Shown one piece after another: positions 15,770-25,677 of a stretch of DNA of 64,000 nt (position 1 is its first letter; the number at the start of each line of letters is the position of its first letter). The notes under the pieces are model-generated. The model had not been told where the DNA came from. It worked only from the letters and a program-made list of their open reading frames with translations, and made no database searches. Source of the stretch: Marinomonas sp. TW1 (GTDB taxonomy: Bacteria > Pseudomonadota > Gammaproteobacteria > Pseudomonadales > Marinomonadaceae); the NCBI RefSeq assembly GCF_001625355.1, contig NZ_JSEE01000008.1, positions 124,001-188,000 of the forward strand. The letters are read 5' to 3'. Position numbers and translations under genes: made by a program.

Positions 15770-17383
15770 CTAAACTTTAAAGCTACCGACTTGCTTATCA
15801 AGCGCTTTATATAAGTCAGAAATATCACTCGACTGCTTCTTAATGGTGTCTGAGACAACTTGCACTGAATCAGTTTGCTCTTTTAGCGACAACATATTTT
15901 GATTAATGTCATTAGCCACCGTAGACTGCTCTTGCGTTGCTTGCGCGGTCTGCGCGGCCATTTCTTGAACTTTCGAGAAAGACTCTTGTAGGTCTTGGAA
16001 AGCCTTAGTGACATCACCAAAATTGTTCACCGTAAAGTCAGCATTGTTACGGCTGTTTTGAATGGCTTTAGACGATTCCGCCACATTCACTTTCAGCTGT
16101 TCAATCATGGCTTCAATTTCATTGGTGCTGTCTTGCGTACGAGTCGCAAGCGTTCGCACTTCATCGGCAACAACAGCAAAACCACGACCTTGTTCACCGG
16201 CACGAGCAGCCTCAATCGCGGCGTTCAAAGCCAACAAATTGGTTTGCTCTGCAATGTTACGAATCACTTCCAGTACCGATGCAATACTCTCAGAACTCTT
16301 CTGCAGCTCATCGGAGCGCCCTAGAGCCAACTCAATGTCAGACACCAGTTCCGTTACCGCAGAGTGAGACTTGTTCACCGCAGTAATACCACTTTCAGTT
16401 AAACTGCTTGAATTATTGGCTTCATTCGCGGCTTCACGAGCCACTTCTGCCATTTGTTGGTTTGACATGTCCATCTGATGGCCCGCACTGACAATCGAAG
16501 CCGATGCATTTGCCAAAGAGCCAGTAATATCCGTTGTTTGCGATGCGGCATTATTTAACTGACCTGTCACCTTGCCCAGGGCATTCGCTTGCTGATGAAT
16601 ACTGGAAATAATGCCTCGTAAGTTTTCGACAAAATTATTGAACTCATTTGCTAGATCACCGAGCTCATCTTTCGTTGAAAATTCAATACGCTGCGTTAAA
16701 TCGCCATCACCCTCGGAAATTTCACGAATACGTTGACCAAGGTAACGTACTTGATCCGTTAGGGTTTTAGGCGTTTTATAACTGAACCATACTGCGATCA
16801 GTACGCCAATAATCACCACAATGATCGCCACTCGTATTGAAGAAGCCAGTTGCGCTTCCAGCACTTTCTTACTTTCAATAGCATGCTCATAAACCGCCAC
16901 ACCCGCAGCATCAAGAATGTCACGCATGGTACCAAAGGTATCGTTAGCCTGTTTCTCAACCGCCGAATAATTTGCGGCGTTCATATCCGTTTGTACCATT
17001 GCATCCGAAGCTTTTACCCAAGCATCAAAGGCGTTATCAAAGTCACCCAAACTGTTTACCACTTGAGGGGCAACTGACATGTGTTCTTTATATAAGTTGA
17101 AGCGATCTTTCACTTGTTGAATGTTGTCTGTACGATCACCTTCTTCGCTTTTTACATCACCAAGGCCAGCCGAAACACGTTGTTCAGCTAGTTTGGCTTG
17201 GTAAGCATCACGGTCGGCATTCAGAATCACTGAAATCGCCTTTTCGTAATGATTAGTGTGCTCATTTAGCGATGCTTTTAACTGATTGATAATAAAACCC
17301 AAAGCAAGTAGCGCTACGACGAATGTCAACGCCATCACAACAACAGGTAAAGAACTCTTCACCCTGACTGAATTAAAACGCAT
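15770..17383 (-). CDS. Methyl-accepting chemotaxis protein
   Basis: An inner-membrane chemoreceptor of 537 residues. ATG at 17383 (MRFNSVRV) is preferred to an upstream frame because AGGAGG lies just before it. TM1 is at about 12-33; a periplasmic, mostly helical sensor of about 160 residues (four-helix-bundle-like) follows; TM2 is near 185-203 ([15 protein letters not shown]). A HAMP domain then leads to the signalling domain, with the highly conserved hairpin tip [32 protein letters not shown]. No C-terminal NWETF-type CheR tether is present. The ligand is unknown. Confidence 0.92.
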   Translation of the reverse strand: MRFNSVRVKSSLPVVVMALTFVVALLALGFIINQLKASLNEHTNHYEKAISVILNADRDAYQAKLAEQRVSAGLGDVKSEEGDRTDNIQQVKDRFNLYKEHMSVAPQVVNSLGDFDNAFDAWVKASDAMVQTDMNAANYSAVEKQANDTFGTMRDILDAAGVAVYEHAIESKKVLEAQLASSIRVAIIVVIIGVLIAVWFSYKTPKTLTDQVRYLGQRIREISEGDGDLTQRIEFSTKDELGDLANEFNNFVENLRGIISSIHQQANALGKVTGQLNNAASQTTDITGSLANASASIVSAGHQMDMSNQQMAEVAREAANEANNSSSLTESGITAVNKSHSAVTELVSDIELALGRSDELQKSSESIASVLEVIRNIAEQTNLLALNAAIEAARAGEQGRGFAVVADEVRTLATRTQDSTNEIEAMIEQLKVNVAESSKAIQNSRNNADFTVNNFGDVTKAFQDLQESFSKVQEMAAQTAQATQEQSTVANDINQNMLSLKEQTDSVQVVSDTIKKQSSDISDLYKALDKQVGSFKV

Positions 17384-17732
17384 ACCCCACCTCCTAGATT
17401 CAAGCGTCCCACAATTACGGCAATAGTAGGCTTTCGGTGTTGTGCAATTCAATGAGGATTAACAAATACACACATTAATACTGTAGGACTTTACCTACAA
17501 AATATAAGACCTTGCGTTAGATCAATAAATCTTGATATTAAGGTAATTTTAAGCGAAAACAATGGGATGCAAATTGGCTTATCAACATCAAAATTCATAG
17601 CTTTTTTCTACGTAATAATGGGAACACCCTTTTTAACACAGACCTTCGCCGCCTAATTTTGCCTTTGCCCTTGAGTTCGCGTACAAAAGAAGCCTGTTCT
17701 TTTTATGACTGCACAATGAGACTGTATTAGGT
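17384..17732. other. Divergent intergenic region between the chemoreceptor and DUF2868 genes
   Basis: 349 bp with no coding frame. It must hold promoters in both directions. A small inverted repeat, TGTAGG-N6-CCTACA, lies at 17482-17499 and may be an operator or chance. I see no sigma-28-type flagellar promoter that I would defend for the chemoreceptor. Confidence 0.35.
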
Positions 17733-19058
17733 ATGACGTTTCCATCAAGGAATGAAAAACTGGCGTTCGCCGCTTATTTAGAGCATCACTCAGATTTAAA
17801 ACTGCCCGCACAGGCCGACAATTTAGATCAAGCTTTGCAAGTGCTCGACCAACCAACCTCCGTCAACGCACATTGCTACACGGATCAATACGCTCGTCTT
17901 AAACGCTATTTTACTAGCGGTATTTTGGTCTTAATGTTGATGAGTTTTGTTATTGGACTCATGGTCACGCCTAGTAGCTTTTTACTCAACGAAAGCAAAC
18001 ACATTAATATTTATTGGTTATTGTTAACCTTGTTAGGGTTTCACCTAATCAACCTGCTTTTATGGTTGGGTAGCCTCATCTGGTTACACCTTAAACCCAA
18101 TCAGAACAACAACCCCTTGCTGTTAAGCGTATTATCTTTTTTACACCATAAAGTCAGTCAGTGGTTAGCCATTAATGTGAACGTTAGTAAGGCATTCTGG
18201 CAATGGCAGAGTTCAAAACAAAGCCAAACTTGGCTTGCCAGTAGCCTTTCTCATGGCGCTTGGTTAAGTTATCTGAGTGCTGGCTTATTCATGACATTAC
18301 TACTTTTGTTGACCAATCAAGTGAGTTTTATCTGGGAAACCACTCTGCTGAGTGACAGCCGATTTTTGGCGTTAACTCAATGGTTAAGCACGCCCTTAAC
18401 CTGGTTGGGATTGGACTTACCGACTCAAGCTGACATACTTTCAAGCCGTATTGATCAAACACTACAAAGCCAAGCCACGCGACAACACTGGGCAAACTTC
18501 TTACTCGCTAGTTTAATCATGTATGGCCTTCTACCTAGGTTATTATTGTTACTCATGTGTTTGGCTCTGTATCGCATCAAGCGCATAACCCGTAAACGCT
18601 CGCCACAAGAAGACATTATTCTGAATCGATACGCACACCAAGAGACGCAGCAAAAGCGTATTATCGATCCGGATCATCTACAACGACATAATCATGGCTC
18701 AGAACACAACAAAATCTTGTCAATTTGCCAAGTAGAAACAAATAGCTTATGGGGACTTTATGAATGGAGTGATGACATCCCCACACGGCTCATGAAAACC
18801 AATACACAGCTACTAAATGACCAAGCACAACAACACGCCTTTTTAGCGCTGGCTCCAGAGCAAATGACGTATCTATTAGTCAGTAATGCTCACAGCCCAG
18901 ACCGTGGTACAACTCGCTTTCTAACCAGTTTAGCGACGCAACAACCGCGCGTCCAAATGGTGTTATGGCAAACTAAGTCAGGGCAGTTTGATGATGCTTG
19001 GATCGCCTTGTCAGAACAATTAAAATTACCAGCACTTAAGTGTTTGCCGGAGGAATAA
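17733..19058 (+). CDS. DUF2868 family membrane protein
   Basis: A 441-residue integral membrane protein of unknown function, recognised as DUF2868-like. Hydrophobic helices lie at about 65-85, 98-120, 183-205 and 255-280, with a soluble N-terminal part (1-60) and a C-terminal cytoplasmic domain (about 285-441). The latter contains DPDHLQRHNHGSEHNKILSICQVETNSLWGLYEW-like sequence (described, not contiguous motif claims). The DUF3482 GTPase gene follows three bases after the stop, behind a GGAGG site. From memory these two families are regularly neighbours, which suggests a membrane protein with a dedicated GTPase. No enzymatic motif is visible. Confidence 0.75.
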   Translation: MTFPSRNEKLAFAAYLEHHSDLKLPAQADNLDQALQVLDQPTSVNAHCYTDQYARLKRYFTSGILVLMLMSFVIGLMVTPSSFLLNESKHINIYWLLLTLLGFHLINLLLWLGSLIWLHLKPNQNNNPLLLSVLSFLHHKVSQWLAINVNVSKAFWQWQSSKQSQTWLASSLSHGAWLSYLSAGLFMTLLLLLTNQVSFIWETTLLSDSRFLALTQWLSTPLTWLGLDLPTQADILSSRIDQTLQSQATRQHWANFLLASLIMYGLLPRLLLLLMCLALYRIKRITRKRSPQEDIILNRYAHQETQQKRIIDPDHLQRHNHGSEHNKILSICQVETNSLWGLYEWSDDIPTRLMKTNTQLLNDQAQQHAFLALAPEQMTYLLVSNAHSPDRGTTRFLTSLATQQPRVQMVLWQTKSGQFDDAWIALSEQLKLPALKCLPEE

Positions 19059-19061
19059 ACC

Positions 19062-20432
19062 ATGCCTATTAAACTGTTAGTGGTTGGGCACGCGAACACT
19101 GGCAAAACCTCTTTGATTCGCACCTTACTGCGTCGTCATGATTTTGGTGAAGTAGCCGACCAAGCAGGCACAACACGTCATGTCGAAAGTGTTGCCATTA
19201 CCTTAGACAATCAGCACATCATGCAAGTAATCGACACACCTGGCTTCGAAGATTCGATCGGGTTGTGGCAACTCAGACAACAACCTCCCTTTCGTTCCCA
19301 TACAGGAAGCGACTGGCTCACAATCTTTTGCCAAAGCGACCATGCTCATAACGAGTTCGAACAAGAAGCCAAGATCCTCTCTCAACTAACACGCGCTGAC
19401 ATCATCTTATATGTGATCGATGTACGTCAGGCTCCACTTGGCAAGTACTTGAATGAGTTAGATATTTTGGCCAGTGCTAACAAACCCATTGTGCCCATTC
19501 TAAATTTCAGCGCCACCCCAACGCCTCACACCACCAAGTGGCGACAAATTTTAGCAGAACGCCATCTGCATACCGTGGTGAAATACGACTCTGTTGCTTT
19601 TTACTTCGAAGACGAAAAACGCTTATACCAAAGCATCCAAAGTCTCATGCCTGATGACTACGACACCTTGCAACACTTTATAAACAACCGACAAGAAGCC
19701 GCTCGACTGAGGCTCAATGCCGCCATCAGTTTACTGGCTGACTGGCTAATCAATGCCGCCAGCTTCCGCTTTCTGTGTGATCAATACCCAGCATCTAATG
19801 CACAGACTGAACATTTTCAGCAGCACATTAAGAGCCTCGAAGGCCAATACATTCAAGGCCTATTAAAACTTTATGATTTTCAAAGCGACGATTTAGTGCA
19901 GAGTCAATTTCATATCCAACCAGATCGCTGGCAACAAGATATGTTTGATAAAGAAGTACTGAAAGAATGGGGGATTGAATCCGGCACCAGCGCACTGACT
20001 GGCGCAGCCATTGGTGCTGGCATTGATATGATGTCTGCAGGACTGACCCTCGGTACCGCCACCAGTGTAGGCGCTCTTTTAGGAGCAGGCTGGAAAACCG
20101 CCAAACATTACCAAGACACCATTAAAAGCAAATTAACCAAAAAGCATTTTTTGTGTTTAGAAAACAGCACCTTAACACTATTGAGTTTACGCGGATTGGA
20201 CGCCATTCGCCATTTGCACCAGAGAGGACATGCATCACAGCAGCTCTTTCAACTCAGCAAAGATCATTCTCAGGACAACGACTTTTTACAAAAGCTGCAA
20301 TACTTCTGGCGACAAGCCAGACAACACCCTGATTGGTATCAAGCCTCCCATCCCCTTAAAAACGAAATGGAGGACACTTTAACGCACGCTCTGCAATCAA
20401 AACTCAGCGATGACTCAATCCGCTTTAGCTAA
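19062..20432 (+). CDS. GTPase with DUF3482 C-terminal domain
   Basis: A 456-residue protein with an Era/TrmE-like G domain (about 1-200). G1 is GHANTGKTS (9-17), G2 includes GTTRH, and G3 is DTPGFED. The expected G4 NKxD near residue 145 is not seen; the strand ends LNFSATP instead, so guanine specificity may rest on other residues. The C-terminal DUF3482 region (about 280-456) contains a glycine- and alanine-rich hydrophobic segment (GAAIGAGIDMMSAGLTLG, then SVGALLGAGW) that looks able to insert in a membrane. The gene is coupled to the upstream DUF2868 gene. Its 3' end overlaps the convergent plsC-like gene by 18 bp. Confidence 0.8.
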   Translation: MPIKLLVVGHANTGKTSLIRTLLRRHDFGEVADQAGTTRHVESVAITLDNQHIMQVIDTPGFEDSIGLWQLRQQPPFRSHTGSDWLTIFCQSDHAHNEFEQEAKILSQLTRADIILYVIDVRQAPLGKYLNELDILASANKPIVPILNFSATPTPHTTKWRQILAERHLHTVVKYDSVAFYFEDEKRLYQSIQSLMPDDYDTLQHFINNRQEAARLRLNAAISLLADWLINAASFRFLCDQYPASNAQTEHFQQHIKSLEGQYIQGLLKLYDFQSDDLVQSQFHIQPDRWQQDMFDKEVLKEWGIESGTSALTGAAIGAGIDMMSAGLTLGTATSVGALLGAGWKTAKHYQDTIKSKLTKKHFLCLENSTLTLLSLRGLDAIRHLHQRGHASQQLFQLSKDHSQDNDFLQKLQYFWRQARQHPDWYQASHPLKNEMEDTLTHALQSKLSDDSIRFS

Positions 20433-21137
20433 CTCATCATCGAGGCGTCGTTGAGTCGCCTGCATTATTTGCTCGCAATCCGTCATGATGTTGATGACAT
20501 CCGTTTCATGCAAGCCAGTGGTATCGATTGGGTCCAGCATTTCCACAATGACCTTGCCATTATTCAGTCGATTTAACGTTACTTGGCGATGTGTACTACT
20601 GCACACAACAGGAATGATAGGCACACCAGCCTGTACTGCCGCATGAAATGCCCCACGTTTAAAAGGTAACCAACCCCGTCCTCGACTGCGCGTGCCTTCG
20701 GGGAACATCCAAATGGAAAAGCCAGTCCGCTTCATACCACTCACCACCTGATCTATGGTGGCAATGGCTTTTTTGCGATCATTACGATTGATTAAAATAT
20801 TACCACTGGCCCAATACAACAAACCAAAAAAAGGAATCCAGAGTAAACTGGTTTTACCGACCGTCACAATGCCTTTTGGCACCACCTTCGCTAACGTAAA
20901 CAAATCGAAGTTGTTTTGATGATTAGCGACATACACAGCTTGAGGCACTTTTTTAGCCGCCTCAGACACACGACCTTCTACCGTCAGGCCAAATAGAGGC
21001 CCAACCGACGCAAAGACTCGACTAAGGTGATACACACGATTTTTGGATTTTAAGGTCAATAAACAAAAAACAATGCCCAACAAAGTTACCAATATAACCA
21101 ACACCAATAGCAATGCCATCCGTATCAAAAGCAACAT
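20415..21137 (-). CDS. 1-acyl-sn-glycerol-3-phosphate acyltransferase (PlsC family)
   Basis: A membrane-bound acyltransferase that makes phosphatidic acid from lysophosphatidic acid and an acyl donor. ATG at 21137 with GGTGG upstream is preferred to a GTG four codons earlier. An N-terminal hydrophobic helix (about 2-25) is followed by catalytic motif I, NHQNNFD (HX4D), motif II around GNILINRNDR, motif III FPEGTRSRGRGWLPFKRGAF, and motif IV VPIIPVV. The length (about 240) is normal. The gene follows the GGDEF/EAL gene by 20 bp or less, so the two are likely cotranscribed. Confidence 0.92.
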   Translation of the reverse strand: MLLLIRMALLLVLVILVTLLGIVFCLLTLKSKNRVYHLSRVFASVGPLFGLTVEGRVSEAAKKVPQAVYVANHQNNFDLFTLAKVVPKGIVTVGKTSLLWIPFFGLLYWASGNILINRNDRKKAIATIDQVVSGMKRTGFSIWMFPEGTRSRGRGWLPFKRGAFHAAVQAGVPIIPVVCSSTHRQVTLNRLNNGKVIVEMLDPIDTTGLHETDVINIMTDCEQIMQATQRRLDDELAKAD

Positions 21138-21157
21138 AGCGGATTCCACCTTAGCAG

Positions 21158-23479
21158 TTAAACTGATCCATTCGATTTATCATTAAATTCTGCACGCCAA
21201 GCAAAAAAGTCGGCGGCTTTTAATGGTTTAGAATAAAAATATCCTTGTATTTTATCACAGTGAAGCTCTCTTAAAAGTGCCACCCCAGCTTGGTTTTCAG
21301 CGCCTTCAGCCGTCACCTGAAATCCCAAACTGTGCGACAAATTGATACTGGCTTGGGCAATGGAAGCATCCCCTTTGTTGGTATCAATGTGCTGCACAAA
21401 GGCGCGGTCTATCTTCACTTCATTGACAGGCAAATCTCGTAGATAGGCTAACGAAGACTGGCCGGTACCAAAATCATCAATAGCCAAATGAACGCCCATA
21501 TTTTGTAGTGCCTGCAAGATACTAATGACCTTGTTTCTGTCCGTCATAACAGCACTTTCAGTAATTTCTAATGCTAATGCATTCACTGGTAACTGATTGG
21601 CCTCCAATGCAAGCGAGACAATTAAGGGTAACTCTTCATCCACCAAATCGTGTGCTGATAAATTGATGGCGACACGAATTGTATGACCTTGTTGCCACCA
21701 GTCATTCAACTGCATCAATACCGTATTAAGTACCCATTTCGTCAACAGTTGAATGCTGCCGGCATGCTCTAACAAGGCAATAAATTCATCAGGAGGAATA
21801 AAACCTAATTCAGGATGAATCCATCGAATCAAGGCTTCAGCTTCGTGACAATCATCTTGTGCTAAACCAACTTTAGGCTGATATACCACAAACAATTGAT
21901 TTGCCTCTAACGCCGCAGGGAGATCACGAATAATGGTTAACTGACGACGGTGGTTTTCATCTTCACCCACTTGGTAGAAAGCACAGCCATCACTTTCTTC
22001 CTTCGCCTTTTCAGCGACGATATCCAGTCGTCTTAACGCCGCGTTCACACTCTCTGTTGCTTGCTCTAGTGGTAAAACACCAATACTCACGTCAATACGA
22101 AGTTCTGAACCTGACTCGATTTCAAGTTCATCATTCATCACCTCTTTCAGATCAGAGCAATCTTGAGCGGTAATGTTACGCTGAAAAATTAATAAAAATT
22201 TATCGTCGCCTAAACGCGCAATCATATCAGCCTGATGCGCCCAGTCTTGCAGTCGATTCGCCACTTTACCGAGCAAAATATTTCCCAGATCAAAACCCAG
22301 CATATTATTAATGTCGCGAAAACGACGAATGTTCAATAATAATAGGCCTCCTTCCTTTGCTGGTAAGGTCTCTTGCAGGTACAGCTCAACAGCACTTTGA
22401 TTATTCAACCCAGTTAACATGTCATGGGAAGCTCGATAGGTCAGCTCCTCTTCACGCATTAAAATGGAATGCTGCATGGTTTTCATGGTGTTGGACAAAA
22501 CACCAAACTCACCCGTCATGTTTGGCAAGGTCAACTCAGCTTGTTGTACGCTTTTCCCTATACTGGTTGCAAATTCAACCAAGTGACCAATAGGGCGCGT
22601 CATATTACGCGCCAACGCCAGCCCCATCAGCAACGCTAAGGCTAACGCACCAGCAAAAATACCCAGCAATTGGTTGCGGGTGGAGTTATAACTTTCTTTC
22701 CAAGGGCCATAAGGTAAATGAATCATGCCCCACTGGTTTTTCACGCCCAGATCGACCGCCAGTGACAAGTACTTCTCATCGTTAGAGAACGTCGGGTCTT
22801 GTAATGCCTCTTCGATGGTTTCTATTTCGCTCAACAAACGCCGTCCTTCGGCGGATGGTAAGGTCGTACCACCAAAAAGAATTTGTTCATCTTGGGTTTT
22901 ATAAACAAAGCTGATATCAAGCCCAGTAACACCTTTAATCTCTTCTGCCAAGGACTGATCAAGTAGAAACGCCATGCCGATCCAAGCCACAATGTTGGGC
23001 GATCTCACTGGCACTAGCACCAATTGATAAGCCAGATCGCCAAACGCAATCATGGTACTGATCGACGAGCCACCAGAACGTCTTGCCGCAAAGACCAGGT
23101 CCGCGACCACCTCACTGGCATTTAACTCTTGTGTCATCGTAATGACTTCACCCGCCGGAGAGACCAAAAGAGACACATCTGCATTGATGCGTGCACCGTG
23201 ATTTTGTAAGACAGAACGGATGGTGCCCGTTTCTTTAGTGGCAACCGCCTGCTTAAAACCAAAATCTGAGGTTAAAATTTCAACCCCTTTGGTAAGCTGC
23301 TCTGCCCTCGCTTCTAATAACAAATCGAAGACATTTCGAGACACATCAATCGATTGCACACCCTGTCGATAGTTATCCTCTTTTAGAGACGACAAAACAG
23401 CCAGCGCGGTTCCCAACTGAGCAAGAGCCAATAAAGCCAAAACAAATAAAATCAATCGCGCCTGAAAGCTGCTGAACAC
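21158..23479 (-). CDS. Membrane GGDEF/EAL protein, predicted c-di-GMP phosphodiesterase
   Basis: A 773-residue sensor enzyme. TM1 is at about 8-30; a periplasmic Cache-like domain follows (about 35-270; WIGMAFLLD lies in it); TM2 is at about 272-292; HAMP is next; then GGDEF (about 350-505) and EAL (about 520-765). The GGDEF site is degenerate (L423-G-D-D-K427), so cyclase activity is unlikely. The EAL domain keeps its catalytic set: E548-A-L, NLSA, EITES, DDFGTG, KIDR and TAEGAE. It should hydrolyse c-di-GMP to pGpG, tuned by a periplasmic signal. The start is GTG with a GAGG site. The plsC-like gene follows on the same strand. Confidence 0.9.
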   Translation of the reverse strand: MFSSFQARLILFVLALLALAQLGTALAVLSSLKEDNYRQGVQSIDVSRNVFDLLLEARAEQLTKGVEILTSDFGFKQAVATKETGTIRSVLQNHGARINADVSLLVSPAGEVITMTQELNASEVVADLVFAARRSGGSSISTMIAFGDLAYQLVLVPVRSPNIVAWIGMAFLLDQSLAEEIKGVTGLDISFVYKTQDEQILFGGTTLPSAEGRRLLSEIETIEEALQDPTFSNDEKYLSLAVDLGVKNQWGMIHLPYGPWKESYNSTRNQLLGIFAGALALALLMGLALARNMTRPIGHLVEFATSIGKSVQQAELTLPNMTGEFGVLSNTMKTMQHSILMREEELTYRASHDMLTGLNNQSAVELYLQETLPAKEGGLLLLNIRRFRDINNMLGFDLGNILLGKVANRLQDWAHQADMIARLGDDKFLLIFQRNITAQDCSDLKEVMNDELEIESGSELRIDVSIGVLPLEQATESVNAALRRLDIVAEKAKEESDGCAFYQVGEDENHRRQLTIIRDLPAALEANQLFVVYQPKVGLAQDDCHEAEALIRWIHPELGFIPPDEFIALLEHAGSIQLLTKWVLNTVLMQLNDWWQQGHTIRVAINLSAHDLVDEELPLIVSLALEANQLPVNALALEITESAVMTDRNKVISILQALQNMGVHLAIDDFGTGQSSLAYLRDLPVNEVKIDRAFVQHIDTNKGDASIAQASINLSHSLGFQVTAEGAENQAGVALLRELHCDKIQGYFYSKPLKAADFFAWRAEFNDKSNGSV

Positions 23480-23615
23480 CTTACATCCTCATGTTGATCT
23501 AGCGTGATACCTTTGAATATCAAAGCAAATAGCTCGCCACATTTAACGAGTCTGAATAATAGGGCTTATCATATATTTATGCCACTGCGGACAAAAAGAC
23601 TTGTCATTGGCAATG

Positions 23616-23652
23616 CTTTAACATAAGTTATTATTTTCAACTTTTGTTAAAG
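23616..23652 (+). promoter_or_regulatory. Inverted repeat in the psuK promoter, operator candidate
   Basis: CTTTAACA (23616-23623) and TGTTAAAG (23645-23652) form a perfect eight-base inverted repeat with a 21-bp gap. A sigma-70-like TTGTCA-N17-TAAGTT at 23601-23629 overlaps the left arm. The right arm ends seven bases before the psuK ATG. The PsuK protein itself carries a DNA-binding domain, so autoregulation is possible. Confidence 0.45.
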
Positions 23653-23659
23653 ATGAATT

Positions 23660-24736
23660 ATGAAAGAACAAACCCTGCGCGTTTATGAAGCGATTAAACA
23701 AGATCCGTTGGCCTCACAAAAAGCGCTTGCTGATCGACTCGATATGACGCGTGAGTCAGTCGCCAGTCATATTATGCAGCTGACAAGACAAGGCCATATT
23801 TTAGGTAAAGGCTACCTTTTAGCTGAACAAAATGCCTATGTGGTCATTGGTGGCGCCAACGTCGACATCAACGGCAACAGTCTTTCTCAATGGTTACCGC
23901 AAGACTCTAACCCTGGTCGAATCAACCAAAGTCCCGGCGGAGTTGGCCGCAACATAGCGGAAAACCTAGCTCGCCTAGGTGAAAAAGTCCATCTGATTGC
24001 CCCTATTGGTTTAGACCAACGCGGCGACTGGTTAATCGAGCAGACTCGCACCAGCGGGGTGGATACTCACCACGTGATTCGCCATGACACCTTACCAACC
24101 GGTACGTATTTAGCCATCAGTAACGAACTTGGTCAGTTGCAAGCAGCGATTGCCGATATGCGTATCATCGACACATTAGAAACCAGTCGACTCGCGGCTA
24201 AAACGGCTTTACTACAAGGTGCGAGACGCATTATCGTAGACGCCAATCTATCGCAAGAATGCATCACTTGGCTAGCCCAACACACCACTAACGCCAGTCT
24301 CATTGCCGATGCGGTCTCTGCAACGAAAGCACCAAAGCTGTTGCCTATTCTCGCACATCTGGATGTCCTCAAGGTCAATCAGGACGAAGCCAGAGCCATT
24401 CTCAGCAGCCAAGAAGAAGACCCTAAACAACTCGCACTGGCATTACGACAACAGGGCGTCCAAACCGTTCTGCTGAGCCTTGGAAGCCAAGGCTTACTGC
24501 TCTGTGATGCATCAGGACATCATCAGCAAAACTGCTACCCAACGACACCAATCAGCGATACAGGTGCAGGCGATGCCCTGCTTGCTGGCTATTTAACCGC
24601 TTGCGAACAATTCGAACAAACAGAACAACGACTTTCTTTTGCCTTGGCTTGTGCCGCCATCACCCTAGAAAGTCCTCACGCCAATCACCCTGAACTCAGT
24701 ATTCAAACTGTCACACAATGGATGCAAACACTATGA
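23660..24736 (+). CDS. psuK: Pseudouridine kinase with N-terminal winged helix (PfkB family)
   Basis: A 358-residue fusion. Residues 1-55 form a winged helix-turn-helix (QKALADRLDMTRESVASHIMQL is the likely reading helix region). Residues 60-355 are a ribokinase/PfkB domain: VVIGGANVDINGN at the start, PGGVGRNIAENLARLG near 93, and the C-terminal catalytic motif DTGAGDALLAGY with the base Asp. It phosphorylates pseudouridine to pseudouridine 5'-phosphate for the glycosidase encoded next. The stop overlaps the psuG start in an ATGA. The kinase-HTH fusion resembles E. coli YeiI more than YeiC, but the tight pairing with psuG supports pseudouridine as substrate. Confidence 0.88.
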   Translation: MKEQTLRVYEAIKQDPLASQKALADRLDMTRESVASHIMQLTRQGHILGKGYLLAEQNAYVVIGGANVDINGNSLSQWLPQDSNPGRINQSPGGVGRNIAENLARLGEKVHLIAPIGLDQRGDWLIEQTRTSGVDTHHVIRHDTLPTGTYLAISNELGQLQAAIADMRIIDTLETSRLAAKTALLQGARRIIVDANLSQECITWLAQHTTNASLIADAVSATKAPKLLPILAHLDVLKVNQDEARAILSSQEEDPKQLALALRQQGVQTVLLSLGSQGLLLCDASGHHQQNCYPTTPISDTGAGDALLAGYLTACEQFEQTEQRLSFALACAAITLESPHANHPELSIQTVTQWMQTL

Positions 24737-25638
24737 ATCAATTTCTTGATATTCACCCAGAAGTCGCTGAAGCCATTGCTTCCGGCAAACCCGTTGTCGC
24801 TTTAGAAAGTACCATTATTTCTCACGGTATGCCTTGGCCACAGAACGCAGAAACCGCCAAAAAAGTGGAGCAAGTCATTCGTGACAATGGCGCTATTCCG
24901 GCGACCATCGCGATCATCGATGGCCGCCTTAAAGCCGGACTCAGCAGCGATGAAATCGACACTTTGGCGAAAGCCGGTTTATCCGTCACCAAATGCTCTC
25001 GTCGTGATTTACCCTTTGTGGTTGCTCAGCAGCAACACGGTGCCACTACCGTTGCGGCAACGATGATTATTGCCGCCATGGCGGGCATACGAGTCTTCGC
25101 TACAGGCGGCATTGGCGGCGTTCACCGTGGCGCGCAACAGACTTTCGATATCTCAGCCGACTTACAAGAACTGGCTAAGACCAATGTGGCGGTCGTTTGT
25201 GCTGGCGCAAAGTCGATTTTGGATTTGGCCTTAACTCGCGAATACTTAGAGACTCAAGGGGTACCAGTGCTAGGCTATAAAACGGATGTCTTGCCTGCGT
25301 TCTATACTCGTGAAAGTGATCATACGGTGGATTACAACATGGCAAGTGCCAAAGACATTGCACAATTCATCAGTGCGAAATGGGACATGCAATTACACGG
25401 CGGTACCGTGATTGCCAATCCGATCCCAGAAGAATTTGCGATGGACAAAGAGGCCATTGATTCGGCCATCAATCAAGCCTTAGCGGAAATGGAAGAGCAA
25501 GGTGTCGGTGGTAAAGAGTCGACACCTTTCTTATTAGCACGTGTTGCTGAATTGACTGGTGGCAACAGTCTCGCCAGCAACATCCAGCTCGTGTTTAACA
25601 ACGCTCGTCTCGCCGCTGAAATCGCCACGGCTCTGTAA
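24733..25638 (+). CDS. psuG: Pseudouridine-5'-phosphate glycosidase
   Basis: A C-glycosidase that splits pseudouridine 5'-phosphate to uracil and ribose 5-phosphate, with Mn2+. The ATG at 24733, inside the ATGA overlap with psuK, gives 301 residues, near the family norm; an ATG five codons earlier is possible. Family blocks include PVVALESTIISHGMPWPQN near residue 20, PATIAIIDG near 58, SRRDLPFV near 88, ATGGIGGVHRGAQQTFDISADL (described as one region), AGAKSILDL and the C-terminal GKESTPFLLARV. It closely matches E. coli YeiN from memory. Confidence 0.95.
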   Translation: MNQFLDIHPEVAEAIASGKPVVALESTIISHGMPWPQNAETAKKVEQVIRDNGAIPATIAIIDGRLKAGLSSDEIDTLAKAGLSVTKCSRRDLPFVVAQQQHGATTVAATMIIAAMAGIRVFATGGIGGVHRGAQQTFDISADLQELAKTNVAVVCAGAKSILDLALTREYLETQGVPVLGYKTDVLPAFYTRESDHTVDYNMASAKDIAQFISAKWDMQLHGGTVIANPIPEEFAMDKEAIDSAINQALAEMEEQGVGGKESTPFLLARVAELTGGNSLASNIQLVFNNARLAAEIATAL

Positions 25639-25677
25639 CCAGACTCAGAAAAATGACGTGGAGATCATACTTGGCCA

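Noticed and set aside
17521-17536. ATCAA-N6-TTGAT resembling an FNR box
   Set aside because: The half-sites are in the wrong order and spacing for TTGAT-N4-ATCAA.
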